Part shown: positions 25,046 to 33,323 of the stretch, piece by piece
Layout of the letters: the number at the start of each line of letters is the position of its first letter
Numbering within the stretch: the first letter of the stretch is position 1
From: Kribbella sp. ALI-6-A
GTDB taxonomy: Bacteria; Actinomycetota; Actinomycetes; Propionibacteriales; Kribbellaceae
DNA: 64,000 nucleotides
Assembly: GCF_001984195.1 (NCBI RefSeq)
Contig: NZ_MTQN01000005.1
Location: forward strand, 160,385-224,384
Direction: 5' to 3'
The notes under the pieces: generated by a model
What the model was told of the DNA's origin: nothing
Seen by the model: the letters and a program-made list of their open reading frames with translations, nothing else
The model's database searches: none
Made by a program: the position numbers and the translations under genes

Positions 25046-25415
25046 CGTCGACCAGCGGCCCTCGTCCTCCGTGCGCTCGAGCTGGTACGGGCGGTTCGCC
25101 GACGACGACGCGGACCGGCATTCCGACCTACTCGGTGAGCTGCGCCGCGTTCAGGTCGGCCACCTCGGGGTGATATCGCTTACTGGATAAGTAAGACGCC
25201 GCCGGCGAAGAACATGGCAACGAGTTTCAGCACCTGATCATCCTGCCGCAGCCATGGCGTACCAACTCCCGTCACTCCAACATCCGGCGGTACCCAGCTT
25301 CAGCGTGGCGGCGGTGCATCGATGCGGTCGCGAACCTTCGCCGCACGTGCCGGAGAACGAGGAACCGTGCCCAGCACCGTTCCACCTACCCCCAGGGCGA
25401 AGTTGCCCCCGAAGG
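25046..25415. other. Gene-free stretch
   Basis: No intact gene. A short plus-strand piece just after the SDR stop (about 25065-25190: W-Y-G-R-F-A-D-D-D-A-D-R then L-L-G-E-L-R-R-V) reads like the end of a small protein without a beginning. GC content falls towards 25180-25240. I recognise nothing else. Confidence 0.35.
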
Positions 25416-26010
25416 TTAGTCCGTTCTCTTCCGGCGCAAGAAGCGATCTACAAATGCCCGTGTTCTTTCCGGGTCCCCAACTGGAAGGGCAATGTCATCC
25501 CCGTCGGTGAGCTCAGTTGCCTCGCGCCGCTGCTGTGCAGCTTCCCGGGCACGGCGGCGGCGATCCGCGCCAGCGGCTAGATCTGCCAGGGTCTTCGCCG
25601 ACTTGGCGATCATCTTGATCTGCGCCTCCGGCGCCCCAAAGGATTCGGTGTAGATGCGGTTCCGGATGAGATTCGTGTCGAGCGGAAACTCATCTGTGAA
25701 GCCGTCACCCGAATCGTTCTCATAGGTGATCCTCACAGTCACTTGCTCCGGGGTCGGCTCGCGGTTCACCCAGCCGCCGCCCCCTCGCTCCCCTGAGTAG
25801 AAGATGTTGTCCAGTTCCATCCCAGGAGTCAGCACAGGGATTGGGCTGGATACCGACGCTTGAGAAACGGCGGCACACTTGTTGACGGGTCCGGTGGGGT
25901 CCGGGATCTCCGGATCAAAAGACACCCGGACGTTGCATGCGATCGACGGTCCGAAGTTGCGCACCACCAGTTCTAGCTGCACCGGCCCCGCCAGATCGGG
26001 CGTCAAGCTG
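25416..26010 (-). pseudogene. Hypothetical protein, 5'-truncated
   Basis: About 195 codons of a protein lacking its beginning: beta-rich N-terminal part with V-R-N-F-G-P-S-I-A-C-N-V-R-V and G-W-V-N-R-E-P segments, and a charged C-terminal tail (R-R-R-R-A-R-E-A-A-Q-Q-R-R-E). Proteins of this look usually start with one or two membrane helices, absent here. Its left boundary falls inside the end of the ferredoxin reductase gene, in another frame. Function unknown. Confidence 0.5.
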
Positions 26011-27201
26011 CCCGGGCCCAGCCTCGACGTCGCGCCACGGCTGTTGGCGGGCGATCGCCGCACGCCAGCCCCGGAGTACTTTCGGCCCAGCATTCCCAGC
26101 GACAACTCCGGTCAGCACTTCGCCCTTGCGATAGGCGGCAACAAACGACGGACTCCGCAGGTCACCGGCTACCACGGCGATCTCATCATGGTCGCGGAGA
26201 TAGCCATAGGCCTGGAGTTTGCGGTCGTACTGATCGGACCAGAAGTACGGCACCGGCGCGAAAGGCTTGCCTGCACCGGGTTCGAGCAGGTTCCGGGCGA
26301 CCGCGAGACCTTGCTCGGCCGCGTTCGTGCGGTGCTCGATCCGCATCGAGACGCCGAACAGAGGGTTGGTCCACCGGGCCACGTCGCCGACGCCGTACAC
26401 GTCCGGTGCTGCTCTGCTGAACTCGTCGCACAACAGACCGTCTCCCAGCGACAGTCCGCTGCCCTGTAGCCATTCGACGTTCGGCACGGAGCCGATGCCG
26501 ACCACGACGGCATCGGCAGGCACGACCCCGCCCTCGGCCGTCCGTACGCCGGTCACTCGGCTGCCGTCATTGAGGATTTCCCGGACGGCGACCTCCGTGC
26601 GCAGGTCGACTCCGTGCTCTCGGTGGAGGGCGCCGAATGCGAGGCCGACCTGTTCACCGAGCGCACGTGCGAGCGGAACCGGTTCTGGCTCGAGCATCGT
26701 CACCTCAACACCGAGACTGCGGGCGACAGCTGCCGTCTCGGCGCCGATGAACCCGGCGCCGACGACGACCAGCCGCTGTCCCGGCTGCAAGCTCTCCTTC
26801 AGTCCGAGCGCGTCGTCGAGCGTGCGGACGAAGTGGACACCGCTCGCCCCGGTCGCTCCAGGCAGTGACCGCGGCCGGACGCCGGTCGCGACGACCAGCG
26901 CGTCGTACCCGATCGCTCCCTTCGTCGTACTGAGTCGACGTGTTGCGAGGTCGACTCCGGTGGCCTCGACGCCCAGCCGCAGGTCGAGCGCGAGCTCGTC
27001 GAGTTGCTCGGCCGACCGCAGTTCGACCTGGGCCGCGGTGAGCTCACCGGTGAGGATCTGTTTGGACAGCGGTGGCCGGTCGTACGGCGGTGACGCCTCG
27101 GCGCCGACCAGCGTCAGGTCGCCGCTGAAACCCAGCCGGCGCAGCGACTCGGCCGTTGCGAGGCCTCCGGCCGACGCCCCGACCACGACCACCCGGTTCA
27201 T
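25915..27201 (-). CDS. Ferredoxin reductase of a P450 system (FAD/NAD, 3' end altered)
   Basis: A 428-residue frame. FAD motif V-V-V-G-A-S-A-G-G-L-A-T-A, the P-P-Y-D-R-P-P-L-S-K segment, NAD motif V-V-V-G-A-G-F-I-G-A-E and the F-x-x-x-x-D-V-Y-G-V-G-D-V-A-R FAD box identify the rubredoxin/putidaredoxin-reductase type. Normal homology ends near R-A-A-I-A-R-Q-Q-P-W-R-D-V-E-A; the last 30 or so residues come from the neighbouring truncated gene read in the wrong frame, so the native stop is lost but the catalytic domains are complete. The start overlaps the ferredoxin stop (ATGA). It passes electrons from NAD(P)H to the ferredoxin. Confidence 0.9.
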   Translation of the reverse strand: MNRVVVVGASAGGLATAESLRRLGFSGDLTLVGAEASPPYDRPPLSKQILTGELTAAQVELRSAEQLDELALDLRLGVEATGVDLATRRLSTTKGAIGYDALVVATGVRPRSLPGATGASGVHFVRTLDDALGLKESLQPGQRLVVVGAGFIGAETAAVARSLGVEVTMLEPEPVPLARALGEQVGLAFGALHREHGVDLRTEVAVREILNDGSRVTGVRTAEGGVVPADAVVVGIGSVPNVEWLQGSGLSLGDGLLCDEFSRAAPDVYGVGDVARWTNPLFGVSMRIEHRTNAAEQGLAVARNLLEPGAGKPFAPVPYFWSDQYDRKLQAYGYLRDHDEIAVVAGDLRSPSFVAAYRKGEVLTGVVAGNAGPKVLRGWRAAIARQQPWRDVEAGPGQLDARSGGAGAARTGGAQLRTVDRMQRPGVF

Positions 27202-27395
27202 CGTTCTGACACCGTGATCGCGGCCGCCGGGCAGACCAGGGCCGACTCGCGGACGGCGGCGTACTGCTCGACTGGCGGTGAGTCGTCGAGCAGGACGACG
27301 ATGCCGTCCTCGTCACGCTGATCGAAGACGTCGGGGGCGATCAGGACACATTGCCCGGACGCGACGCACTTCGGGACATCTACCTCTACCTGCAT
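27198..27395 (-). CDS. [3Fe-4S] ferredoxin
   Basis: From ATG 27395 (AAGGGATC before it) a 65-residue ferredoxin: C-V-A-S-G-Q-C-V-L and C-P-A-A-A-I give three cluster Cys, with Ala/Gly in place of the fourth, the pattern of single-cluster [3Fe-4S] ferredoxins that serve actinobacterial P450s. Acidic throughout, as expected for docking to a P450. It is the middle gene of the P450-ferredoxin-reductase operon, 20 bp after the P450 stop. Confidence 0.93.
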   Translation of the reverse strand: MQVEVDVPKCVASGQCVLIAPDVFDQRDEDGIVVLLDDSPPVEQYAAVRESALVCPAAAITVSER

Positions 27396-27417
27396 CTGAG
27401 ATCCCTTCGAAGATTCG

Positions 27418-28620
27418 TCACCAGCTGACCGGCAGGAATGCCGGCCCGTACGCCGCGGCGTGGGACTTGTAGACCACCTCGTGACCGTCCGCCACCCGGA
27501 GCTCCGGCATCCGCCGGAAGACCTCCGGTAGGACAACCTGCAGTTCCATCCGGGCCAGGGGCTGACCGAGGCACTGATGGATGCCGTACCCGAAAGCGAT
27601 GTGCTGGCGTGCGTTGGAGCGGGTCAGGTCCAGGTCGTCGGCGGTAGCTGAGAAGACCGTCTCGTCGCGGTTGGCGGAGTTGAGCATGATGATCAGCCCG
27701 TCGCCGGCGCGGATGGTGGTGTCGCCGACGGAGAAGTCCTCGGTGGCCACCCGGGCCAGCCCCGACTGCGCGATCGTCAGGTAGCGCAGCAGTTCTTCGA
27801 TCGCTGTTGCCAGCTCGGCTTGCCCGGCATACAGGCGCGATAGCTGGTCGGGGTGGTCGAGGAGCGCGAGCACCCCGAGGCCGATCATGTTGGCGGTGGT
27901 CTCGTGACCGGCGAACAGCAGGAACGCACCGACGTCGGCGGCGTCGCGGGCCGAGAACGTGCCGGCGTCGACCTGCTCGCCCAACCTGGTGATGAGGTCG
28001 TCGCGGGGCTCCTTGCGGCGCTGCTGGACCAGCGTCTCCAGGTAGTCGCCCAGCGCGGCTTGGGCCGTCGCCTTCTGCTCACCCGTCACGGTGGTGTCGA
28101 TGAGCACCTTCGAGTGCTCCTGGAAGAAGGCGTGGTCTGCGTATGGGACGCCCAGCAGTTCGCTGATCACCAGCGACGGCAGCGGAAGCGCCACCGCCTC
28201 GACGAAGTCCGTCACAGGTCCTTGAGCGATCATCTCGTCCATCAGCCCGTCAAAGATCCGCGCGGTGGGCGCCCGCAGCGCCTCGATCCTCTTGACCATG
28301 AACTCGCGCGTCAGCACCTTGCGGAACAGGTCATGGACTGGGTCGTCCTGGAAGAGGAAGAACCCGGGCGGCATCGTCATCGGAGTCCTCGCCGGGTAGC
28401 CCGGCCGGGTGAGGTCGGTGCTGACCTCCGGGTTGGCCAGTACGGCGCGAGCGTCTTCCCATCGCGTCACCAGCCAGGCTGTCGGCGCGTCCTGGCCGAG
28501 TGAGACTCGCGTGATTGGCGCCTCCCGCCGGAAACCCTCGTACTGACGGGGCGGGTCCAGCGGTGCGCCCTCGTCCCGTGCCATGGACAGAACCGGTACG
28601 CCGGGATCGGTCGTAGCCAT
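27418..28620 (-). CDS. Cytochrome P450 (class I, bacterial)
   Basis: A 400-residue soluble P450 from ATG 28620 with an ideal GGAGG. I-helix A-G-H-E-T-T (237-242), K-helix E-E-L-L-R (E275-R279 as ExxR) and the haem loop F-G-Y-G-I-H-Q-C-L-G with ligand Cys350. The length and motifs fit the CYP105/CYP107-like actinobacterial monooxygenases. With its own ferredoxin and reductase downstream it is a complete class I system that can hydroxylate a small hydrophobic substrate, identity unknown. Confidence 0.95.
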   Translation of the reverse strand: MATTDPGVPVLSMARDEGAPLDPPRQYEGFRREAPITRVSLGQDAPTAWLVTRWEDARAVLANPEVSTDLTRPGYPARTPMTMPPGFFLFQDDPVHDLFRKVLTREFMVKRIEALRAPTARIFDGLMDEMIAQGPVTDFVEAVALPLPSLVISELLGVPYADHAFFQEHSKVLIDTTVTGEQKATAQAALGDYLETLVQQRRKEPRDDLITRLGEQVDAGTFSARDAADVGAFLLFAGHETTANMIGLGVLALLDHPDQLSRLYAGQAELATAIEELLRYLTIAQSGLARVATEDFSVGDTTIRAGDGLIIMLNSANRDETVFSATADDLDLTRSNARQHIAFGYGIHQCLGQPLARMELQVVLPEVFRRMPELRVADGHEVVYKSHAAAYGPAFLPVSW

Positions 28621-28669
28621 CGATACCTCCAGTGAATTGCCGTACAGGGTTGCGGGATGCCGGGTGCTG

Positions 28670-29581
28670 TCACCGCAGCGTTTGCTCGAAGTGGTGAGCG
28701 GCTGTGTCCGACGCGGTCTTCATCGGGCCGGGCTGGTCGTAGAAGTCGAACTGGGTGACATCGTCGAGCCACAACTGCTCGACGGGGCGGGTGCTCTTGG
28801 CAACGAACTCGGGAATGCTCTCTGGGCTGGCCGCACTGGCACTGTGGACGATCGAGAGCGGCTGGGTGAGGCTCGCCGCGGCGGCTTGCGCGTCGTAGTC
28901 GAGCCAGGCCGGCCAGGACATGGGGTTGAAGGTGTTGTCCCACTCCGGGACCATGCCGCGGCCGGGATTGCTGTAGTAATCGGCACCGGCGGGCGCGTTG
29001 TCGGGCAGGGGCTCGACAGCGGGGACGAGCAGTTCCTCGCCGGTCTTCGCGTACTGCTCCTCAGCGTCGCGGGCCATCGCCAGCAGCGCATCGACGCCCG
29101 GCTGCCCGCCCAGCGTCGTCTCGGTCGTCTCGCGGCTCGGCAGGGCCGGGGCGACGAGTGCGACCGACTTGATCAGGTCCGTCTGCGTGGCGGCGGTGGC
29201 CAGATAGGCGCTACCGGCGCAGACGCCGAGCCCGCCGATCGCGTGCGGGTCGATGTCATCGCGACCGGCCAAAAACGCCACGGCCGCGACGATGTCCGCG
29301 GCCTTGGCCAGCGGGTCCTCCATCGATCGCGGGCGACCGCCGCTCTCCCCCCAGCTGCGGAAGTCGAACGCGAGCGCCGCGAAACCGCGCACTGCCATCT
29401 CGCGCGCGTACCCGGTAGCCATCTGCTCCTTCACCGTTCCCCACGCGCCGGCGACGACGACCGCGGGCAGCCGATCGGCCGAGTGGGAGGCAGGGAGATA
29501 CAGCGTGCCGACAAGGGTCTCGCCGGCTGACTCGAAGACGACTCGCTCTGTCGTGACCTCGTGGTTGTGCGGGCTGGACAT
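28670..29581 (-). CDS. Alpha/beta-hydrolase with Cys nucleophile (YcjY/dienelactone-like)
   Basis: A 303-residue protein from ATG 29581 (GGAGG 5 bp before). The fold starts at L-V-G-T-L-Y-L-P-A and includes F-D-F-R-S-W-G-E-S-G-G-R. The nucleophile elbow is G-V-C-A-G-S rather than G-x-S-x-G, so the nucleophile is Cys, as in dienelactone hydrolases and the YcjY group. A C-terminal W-L-D-D-V-T-Q-F-D-F-Y lacks the expected catalytic His at the usual place, though H-H in the tail may serve. It is upstream of the P450 operon in the same direction and divergent from a TetR gene over a long palindrome. Confidence 0.83.
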   Translation of the reverse strand: MSSPHNHEVTTERVVFESAGETLVGTLYLPASHSADRLPAVVVAGAWGTVKEQMATGYAREMAVRGFAALAFDFRSWGESGGRPRSMEDPLAKAADIVAAVAFLAGRDDIDPHAIGGLGVCAGSAYLATAATQTDLIKSVALVAPALPSRETTETTLGGQPGVDALLAMARDAEEQYAKTGEELLVPAVEPLPDNAPAGADYYSNPGRGMVPEWDNTFNPMSWPAWLDYDAQAAAASLTQPLSIVHSASAASPESIPEFVAKSTRPVEQLWLDDVTQFDFYDQPGPMKTASDTAAHHFEQTLR

Positions 29582-29592
29582 GGAACCTCCAA

Positions 29593-29637
29593 ATAAGAGA
29601 ATGACGTTCTGTTAATAACAGAATAGCACTCTCTTAT
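29593..29637. promoter_or_regulatory. Nested 45-bp palindromic operator
   Basis: TTCTGTTA-A-TAACAGAA (29607-29623) and an outer pair ATAAGAGA/TCTCTTAT (29593-29600 and 29630-29637) share the same centre at 29615. The element occupies the divergent hydrolase/TetR promoter region and is AT-rich against the surrounding DNA, as TetR operators often are. Confidence 0.7.
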
Positions 29638-29653
29638 GGGGTAAAGTGGTGGC

Positions 29654-30361
29654 ATGCCGAACTTCCAGCGCGCCCGCACCGAGGAGCAGCGAACGGCCCG
29701 GCAGGCCGAGATCATGGCGGCGGCCCGCGGCATGCTGACCGAGATGCCACTGACCGAGATCACGCTCAACGGCCTGGGCAGGCGAGTCGGTCTCGCCGCC
29801 TCCAATGTGCTGCGGTACTTCGAGTCGCGCGAAGCCGTGCTGCTCGAACTCGTGCACGTCGAGACCGCCCGTTGGCTCGACGAACTCGATCCGTTGCTGC
29901 CGGCCCCCAGTGGCAGGACCAGCACCGAACGCCAGATCGCGGCCGCCGCCGACGCCTGGTCGCGCAGCCTCGCGGCACATCCACTCTTCTGCGAGCTGAT
30001 CAGCGCGCAGGCCGTGGTGCTCGAGCGGAAGATCAGCGCGGAGACGGCACTGGCGTTCAAACGGGACTCGATGACGAATCTCACGCGTCTCACCGGCATC
30101 CTCGCCCGCGCCGTCCGAGAACTCGCCACCAAGGACGAACTGGTCGTGGCGCGCCTGGCCAGCCATGCCACCTTGCTCACCGGCGCCCTGTGGGCACAGA
30201 CGCGGGCCACCGAATCTCTTCTGGCCGGCGCCGGCAGACCACCTGAGCTGGAAGCCCTCCAGGAACCCTTCACCGACGCTGTGCGCGATGCCTTCCACGC
30301 GATGCTGCTCGGCACACTGAGCCGCCGGCACCCTCCCCACGACGTACAGACCGAAAAGTAG
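29654..30361 (+). CDS. TetR-family regulator
   Basis: A 235-residue TetR from ATG 29654. HTH: R-Q-A-E-I-M-A-A-A-R-G-M-L ... G-L-G-R-R-V-G-L-A-A-S-N-V-L-R-Y-F-E-S-R. The ligand domain (about 60-235) matches TetR C-terminal family members with an H-P-L-F-C-E-L-I-S-A-Q motif. It probably binds the nested palindrome in the divergent promoter and controls the hydrolase (and perhaps the P450 operon) together with its own SDR-PPOX operon, which starts 8 bp after its stop. Confidence 0.9.
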   Translation: MPNFQRARTEEQRTARQAEIMAAARGMLTEMPLTEITLNGLGRRVGLAASNVLRYFESREAVLLELVHVETARWLDELDPLLPAPSGRTSTERQIAAAADAWSRSLAAHPLFCELISAQAVVLERKISAETALAFKRDSMTNLTRLTGILARAVRELATKDELVVARLASHATLLTGALWAQTRATESLLAGAGRPPELEALQEPFTDAVRDAFHAMLLGTLSRRHPPHDVQTEK

Positions 30362-30369
30362 GCGATCAC

Positions 30370-31278
30370 ATGACCTGGATGCCCCCCGACCTGACCGGCA
30401 GGACCTACGCCGTGACCGGCGGCAACGCCGGGATCGGCTACTTCATCGCCGAGCAACTGACCGCTGCAGGCGCCGACGTGGTACTCCTCGCCAGGAACGA
30501 CCAGCGCGCCCAAGCAGCTGCCGCCGCGATCCGCAGCCAGACCGGCCGGGCGGTCGCCGCCATCGTGCCGCTGGATCTGGCCGACCTCGCCTCGGTCGCC
30601 GCCGCCGCGGGCCGGCTGTCCGAACTCGACCGCCTCGACGGGCTGATCCACAACGCAGGCATCAACGCAGCCAAGGAACGCCGAACCACGCGGCACGGCT
30701 TCGAAGTCGCCGTCGGCACCAACCACCTCGGCCACTTCGCACTCACCGCGCTGACCATGCCCATCCTCGCCGCCACACCAGGAAGCCGCGTGGTCCCGGT
30801 CGGCAGCATCATGACCAAAGCCGCCGCCTTCGATCCCGAGGATCTCCAGCTCGAACGGTCCAAATACTCAGCGCAAAAGGCCTACACCCAGTCGAAACAC
30901 GCGATCCTGCTGTTCGCGACCGAGCTCGACCGGCGGCTGCGCGCCGCCGGCACCGACGTCCGAGCCATCGCCGCCCATCCCGGCCTCAGCATCGACGCCT
31001 TCAGCCCCGCGAGGCCCGGAATCAACCAACCCGCGACGATCCGGCTCACCGCACCTGTCCACGGCAAGGACCGCGGAGCATGGCCCGCACTCCGAGCCGC
31101 AACCGACCCGGACGCCCGAAGCGGCCAGTACTACGGCCCGAAATACGGCAGCTTCGGACCTCCAGTCATCGCGTCGCCACCACGAACCAGCACCGACCCC
31201 GCAATCGCCGCCAGCCTCTGGGCCCAGTCCGAAACGCTGACAGGCATCCCCTTCCACCTCCCAGCACGCCACCAATGA
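30370..31278 (+). CDS. SDR-family oxidoreductase (retinol-dehydrogenase-like)
   Basis: A 302-residue SDR from ATG 30370, 8 bp after the TetR stop: T-G-G-N-A-G-I-G-Y-F cofactor motif, I-H-N-A-G-I-N (N-A-G), catalytic Ser in V-G-S-I-M and Y-T-Q-S-K. The T-N-H-L-G-H-F-A-L-T segment is typical of the WWOX/retinol dehydrogenase-like SDR group. It overlaps the next gene (ATGA). The position in a TetR operon suggests induction by its own substrate or a related compound. Confidence 0.92.
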   Translation: MTWMPPDLTGRTYAVTGGNAGIGYFIAEQLTAAGADVVLLARNDQRAQAAAAAIRSQTGRAVAAIVPLDLADLASVAAAAGRLSELDRLDGLIHNAGINAAKERRTTRHGFEVAVGTNHLGHFALTALTMPILAATPGSRVVPVGSIMTKAAAFDPEDLQLERSKYSAQKAYTQSKHAILLFATELDRRLRAAGTDVRAIAAHPGLSIDAFSPARPGINQPATIRLTAPVHGKDRGAWPALRAATDPDARSGQYYGPKYGSFGPPVIASPPRTSTDPAIAASLWAQSETLTGIPFHLPARHQ

Positions 31279-31679
31279 CCACAACAGCACTCGCCCGCAT
31301 TGCCAAGAGCAGCAACGTCCTCCTGACCACTTACCGCAAGAACGGCACCCCGGTCTCCACTCCGGTCGGGGGCGTGGTCGACGACGGCAAGCTCTACATC
31401 CTGAGCTACCCGAACACCGGCAAACTGAAGCGCCTGCACAACGATGCCCGCGCCGTCGTCGCACCCTGCAACTCCGCCGGAACCGTTCCAGCCGGCGCGG
31501 CCAGCCTCGAAGGCACCGGCCGGGTCCTCGACCGCGCCGAGACCAAGCACGCCTACCAGCTCATGGCCCGCAAAACTCCCCTGGCCCGCCTGGCCCGAGC
31601 TTGGTATGCGCTTCGCCGCAAGCCCGACCCCTGGATCGGCATCGAGGTCACCTTCCGAGACTCCCACGGATCCGCTTGA
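31275..31679 (+). CDS. PPOX-class, probably F420-dependent oxidoreductase
   Basis: From ATG 31275, overlapping the SDR stop by ATGA, a 134-residue split-barrel protein: L-T-T-Y-R-K-N-G-T-P-V-S-T-P-V-G-G, then K-L-Y-I-L-S-Y-P-N-T-G-K-L-K-R-L. These residues follow the PPOX class F420-dependent enzyme family, which uses F420 rather than FMN to reduce small molecules or transfer hydride. Translational coupling to the SDR suggests they work on successive steps. Confidence 0.85.
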   Translation: MTTTALARIAKSSNVLLTTYRKNGTPVSTPVGGVVDDGKLYILSYPNTGKLKRLHNDARAVVAPCNSAGTVPAGAASLEGTGRVLDRAETKHAYQLMARKTPLARLARAWYALRRKPDPWIGIEVTFRDSHGSA

Positions 31680-31742
31680 GCCGAGCATCTGACAAGGTAC
31701 TCGTCATGCCTGTGGGCGAAGACAGACCTGGTGTCACGCCGG

Positions 31743-33308
31743 TCATCCTTGTCGAATGGTCTGCTCCGGCGTGCGCTGCAAGTCGGTAGCGGATAGGGCG
31801 GAATCAGTCAGTTGGGCGCCTTCGATGTCGAGGTCGGGGATGTTGCGGTCGAGCCAGCTCGGCAGTGACCATGCTGCCCGACCGACGAGGGCCAGCACGG
31901 CGGGGACCAGAGTCATGCGGACGACGAATGCGTCGATGAAAACGCCGATTCCCAGTCCGAAAGCGATCGTTTTCAAGGTCGCGTCGGGTGTTCCGACGAA
32001 GCCGGCGAAGACGGACAGCATGATGAGGGCGGCCGCGGTGACGACTCGGGTGGCGTTCCTTCCGCCCTTGATGATGGCTGCGGTCGGTTCTGCGCCGTGG
32101 ACGAAGGCCTCGCGGATCCTCGACACCAAGAACACCTCGTAGTCCATCGCGAGGCCGAAGAGTACGGCGACCAAGATGATCGGCAGGAAGCTGATCACGG
32201 GTCCGGTGCTGCTCACGCCGATGAGGTCGGCGAACCAGCCCCATTGGAACACAGCGACCACCGCGCCGAGGGTAGCGCCGATGGACAGCAAGAAGCCCAG
32301 AGCGGCCTTCAGCGGCACGATGATCGACCGGAACACCATCAGCAGCAAGATCAGTGACAGTCCGACGACCAGCGCCGCGAACGGCAGCAGCGATGAGCTG
32401 AGCCGGTCCGACACGTCGATCGCGACCGCTGTCGGACCAGTGACCGACACCTGGGCGGATGTCGACTGGGCGATCGCGGGTGCCTGAGCGCGGATCGTGC
32501 GAACGAGGTTGGTTGTGGCTGGGTCGTGCGGTCCGCTCTTCGGGATGACCGACAGCACCGCGCTGCGGCCGTCGGTACCGGGTTGAGGAGCGCTGACGGC
32601 CGCCACGTCCGGCAGGGACTTGACGCGGTCTGCGATTTCGCTGGCGGCCGCGGTGGGTGCGGTTGCTGCGTCGGTCTCGACGAGCAGGGTTAGTGGTCCG
32701 TTGAAGCCGGGCCCGAACTCTGCTGAAACGACGTCGTACGCCACGCGTGGCGACGATCCGGTGGCGGCGCTGGAGTTGTCGGCCAGGGCAAGCTTCAGGC
32801 TGAGTGCCGGAATCGCGAGGACAAGCAGCGCGAGCAAGGTGATGACGAGGGTGCGAAGCGGCCGCTGCGTCACAAAGGAGGCCCAGCGCTCCCCCAGGAC
32901 GGTGACGGCTTGTGCCTGCTCGCGCCGCGCGGCTCTGGATCCTGGTTTCGGAACGAGCCGGTGGCCCAGCAGTCCGAGGATCGCGGGGAGCAAGGTGAGA
33001 GCGGCCAGTACGGCGATCGCCACGGTTGCCGCGGCACCCAATCCCATCACCGTGAGGAACGGGATTTTCACGAGGCTGAGTCCGGCCAGGGCGATCAGCA
33101 CGGTCACCCCAGCGAAGACAACCGCGCTACCGGCAGTTCCAGCCGCAATACCTGCGGCCGCTTCCGGCGGACGGCCGACGGCGAGCTCGGAGCGATAGCG
33201 CGACAGGATGAAGACCGAGTAGTCGATGCCCACAGCCAGGCCGATCATCATGGCCAGGCTCGGTGCCGTGGACGAGACGGTCGTGGCGTTGGAGAGGAGA
33301 TATTGAGT
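31743..33308 (-). pseudogene. MMPL-family exporter, 5'-truncated
   Basis: About 520 C-terminal codons of a MMPL/RND-type exporter (usual length about 720): first remaining part N-A-T-T-V-S-S-T-A-P-S-L-A-M-M-I-G-L, then helices with G-I-D-Y-S-V-F-I-L-S-R (the conserved G-x-D-Y), the second periplasmic domain, and F-G-L-A-M-D-Y-E-V-F-L-V-S-R in the C-terminal helix bundle. Signal anchor, first periplasmic domain and first helices are gone. The frame continues open beyond 33308 only because it is antisense to the photolyase gene. Without the first half it cannot form the usual pore. Confidence 0.85.
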
Positions 33309-33323
33309 GGGTACCCGTCGGAC

